Shown: positions 12,257 through 12,308 of the stretch, in pieces
Numbering within the stretch: position 1 is the first letter of the stretch
Layout of the letters: every line of letters begins with the position of its first letter
Assembly: GCA_902766115.1 (NCBI GenBank)
Contig: CACXCL010000066.1
Coordinates: forward strand, 1-12,308
DNA: 12,308 nt
Origin: an uncultured Ruminococcus sp.
Lineage (GTDB): Bacteria > Bacillota > Clostridia > Oscillospirales > CAG-272
Direction: 5' to 3'
Program-made: the position numbers and the translations under genes
The notes under the pieces: model-generated
Seen by the model: only the letters and a program-made list of their open reading frames with translations
The model's database searches: none
What the model was told of the DNA's origin: nothing

Positions 12257-12308
12257 CCACCCCTGCGGGGTGGGTGAAATCGCCTGCGGCGGTGAAATTG
12301 CCCTTCGG
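12257..12308 (+). repeat. Array of short hairpins with GTGAAAT linkers, running off the right edge
   Basis: Three units are visible. The first is a 7-bp stem CCACCCC/GGGGTGG with loop TGC (12257-12273). The second is a 4-bp stem CGCC/GGCG with loop TGC (12281-12291). The third is a GCCC stem with loop TTC whose second arm is cut by the window end (12300-12308). Identical GTGAAAT linkers separate them (12274-12280 and 12292-12298). The stems differ in sequence but stay paired, and the loops keep the form TNC. It is not a CRISPR: the constant part is a 7-base linker and units are only about 18-24 bases. No coding frame in it looks real. Confidence 0.75.

Noticed and set aside
12257..12308. CRISPR array at the right edge
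   Set aside because: Units are 18-24 bases, the constant part is only GTGAAAT, and the variable parts are self-paired hairpins rather than spacers.

Overview
The window looks like chromosomal DNA of a GC-rich, endospore-forming member of the Clostridia (Firmicutes/Bacillota), probably a gut-type lineage related to Oscillospiraceae or Ruminococcaceae. The evidence is a complete spoIIIA sporulation operon, a Firmicutes-style ylxM-ffh-rpsP-khpA cluster, strong AGGAGG ribosome binding sites, SigA-type promoters with 17-bp spacers, and a glycyl-radical-enzyme activase, which implies anaerobic life. The lineage below class level is inference.

Layout from left to right. Positions 1-103 hold the promoter, leader and ribosome binding site of a minus-strand gene whose coding region lies off the left edge; T-tracts behind the promoter may bend the DNA. 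Positions 185-2416 hold a minus-strand pair read from a strong promoter at 2388-2416. The first gene encodes a secreted protein with a PPC domain followed by what looks like the catalytic end of a caspase-fold (CHAT/gingipain-like) domain. The second encodes a membrane-anchored protein of unknown function and ends at a strong intrinsic terminator. The first gene and its upstream region are clearly AT-richer than everything else here, which suggests acquired DNA.

Positions 2519-7421 hold the plus-strand spoIIIAA-AB-AC-AD-AE-AF-AG-AH operon, tightly packed with 4-base overlaps or abutting stops and starts, and preceded by a possible SigE promoter. Its products build the mother-cell half of the channel linking mother cell and forespore. 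The operon converges on the minus-strand ylxM-ffh-rpsP-khpA housekeeping cluster (7662-9928), which covers protein targeting by the signal recognition particle, ribosomal protein S16 and a small KH RNA-binding protein. That cluster has one strong promoter, whose start region contains a perfect 10-bp inverted repeat, and it ends at a terminator straight after khpA.

A divergent SigA promoter at 10031-10059 drives a plus-strand pair: a glycyl radical enzyme activase carrying three iron-sulfur cluster motifs, and a Gfo/Idh/MocA-family NAD(P)-dependent oxidoreductase. No glycyl radical enzyme is present in the window, so the activase partner must be elsewhere. The last 211 bases are non-coding and rich in hairpins. 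At the right edge is the start of an array of short hairpins with different stems, three-base TNC loops and a repeated GTGAAAT linker.

The best candidates for something undescribed are the PPC plus caspase-fold secreted protein, the right-edge hairpin array, and the inverted repeat at the ylxM start site.
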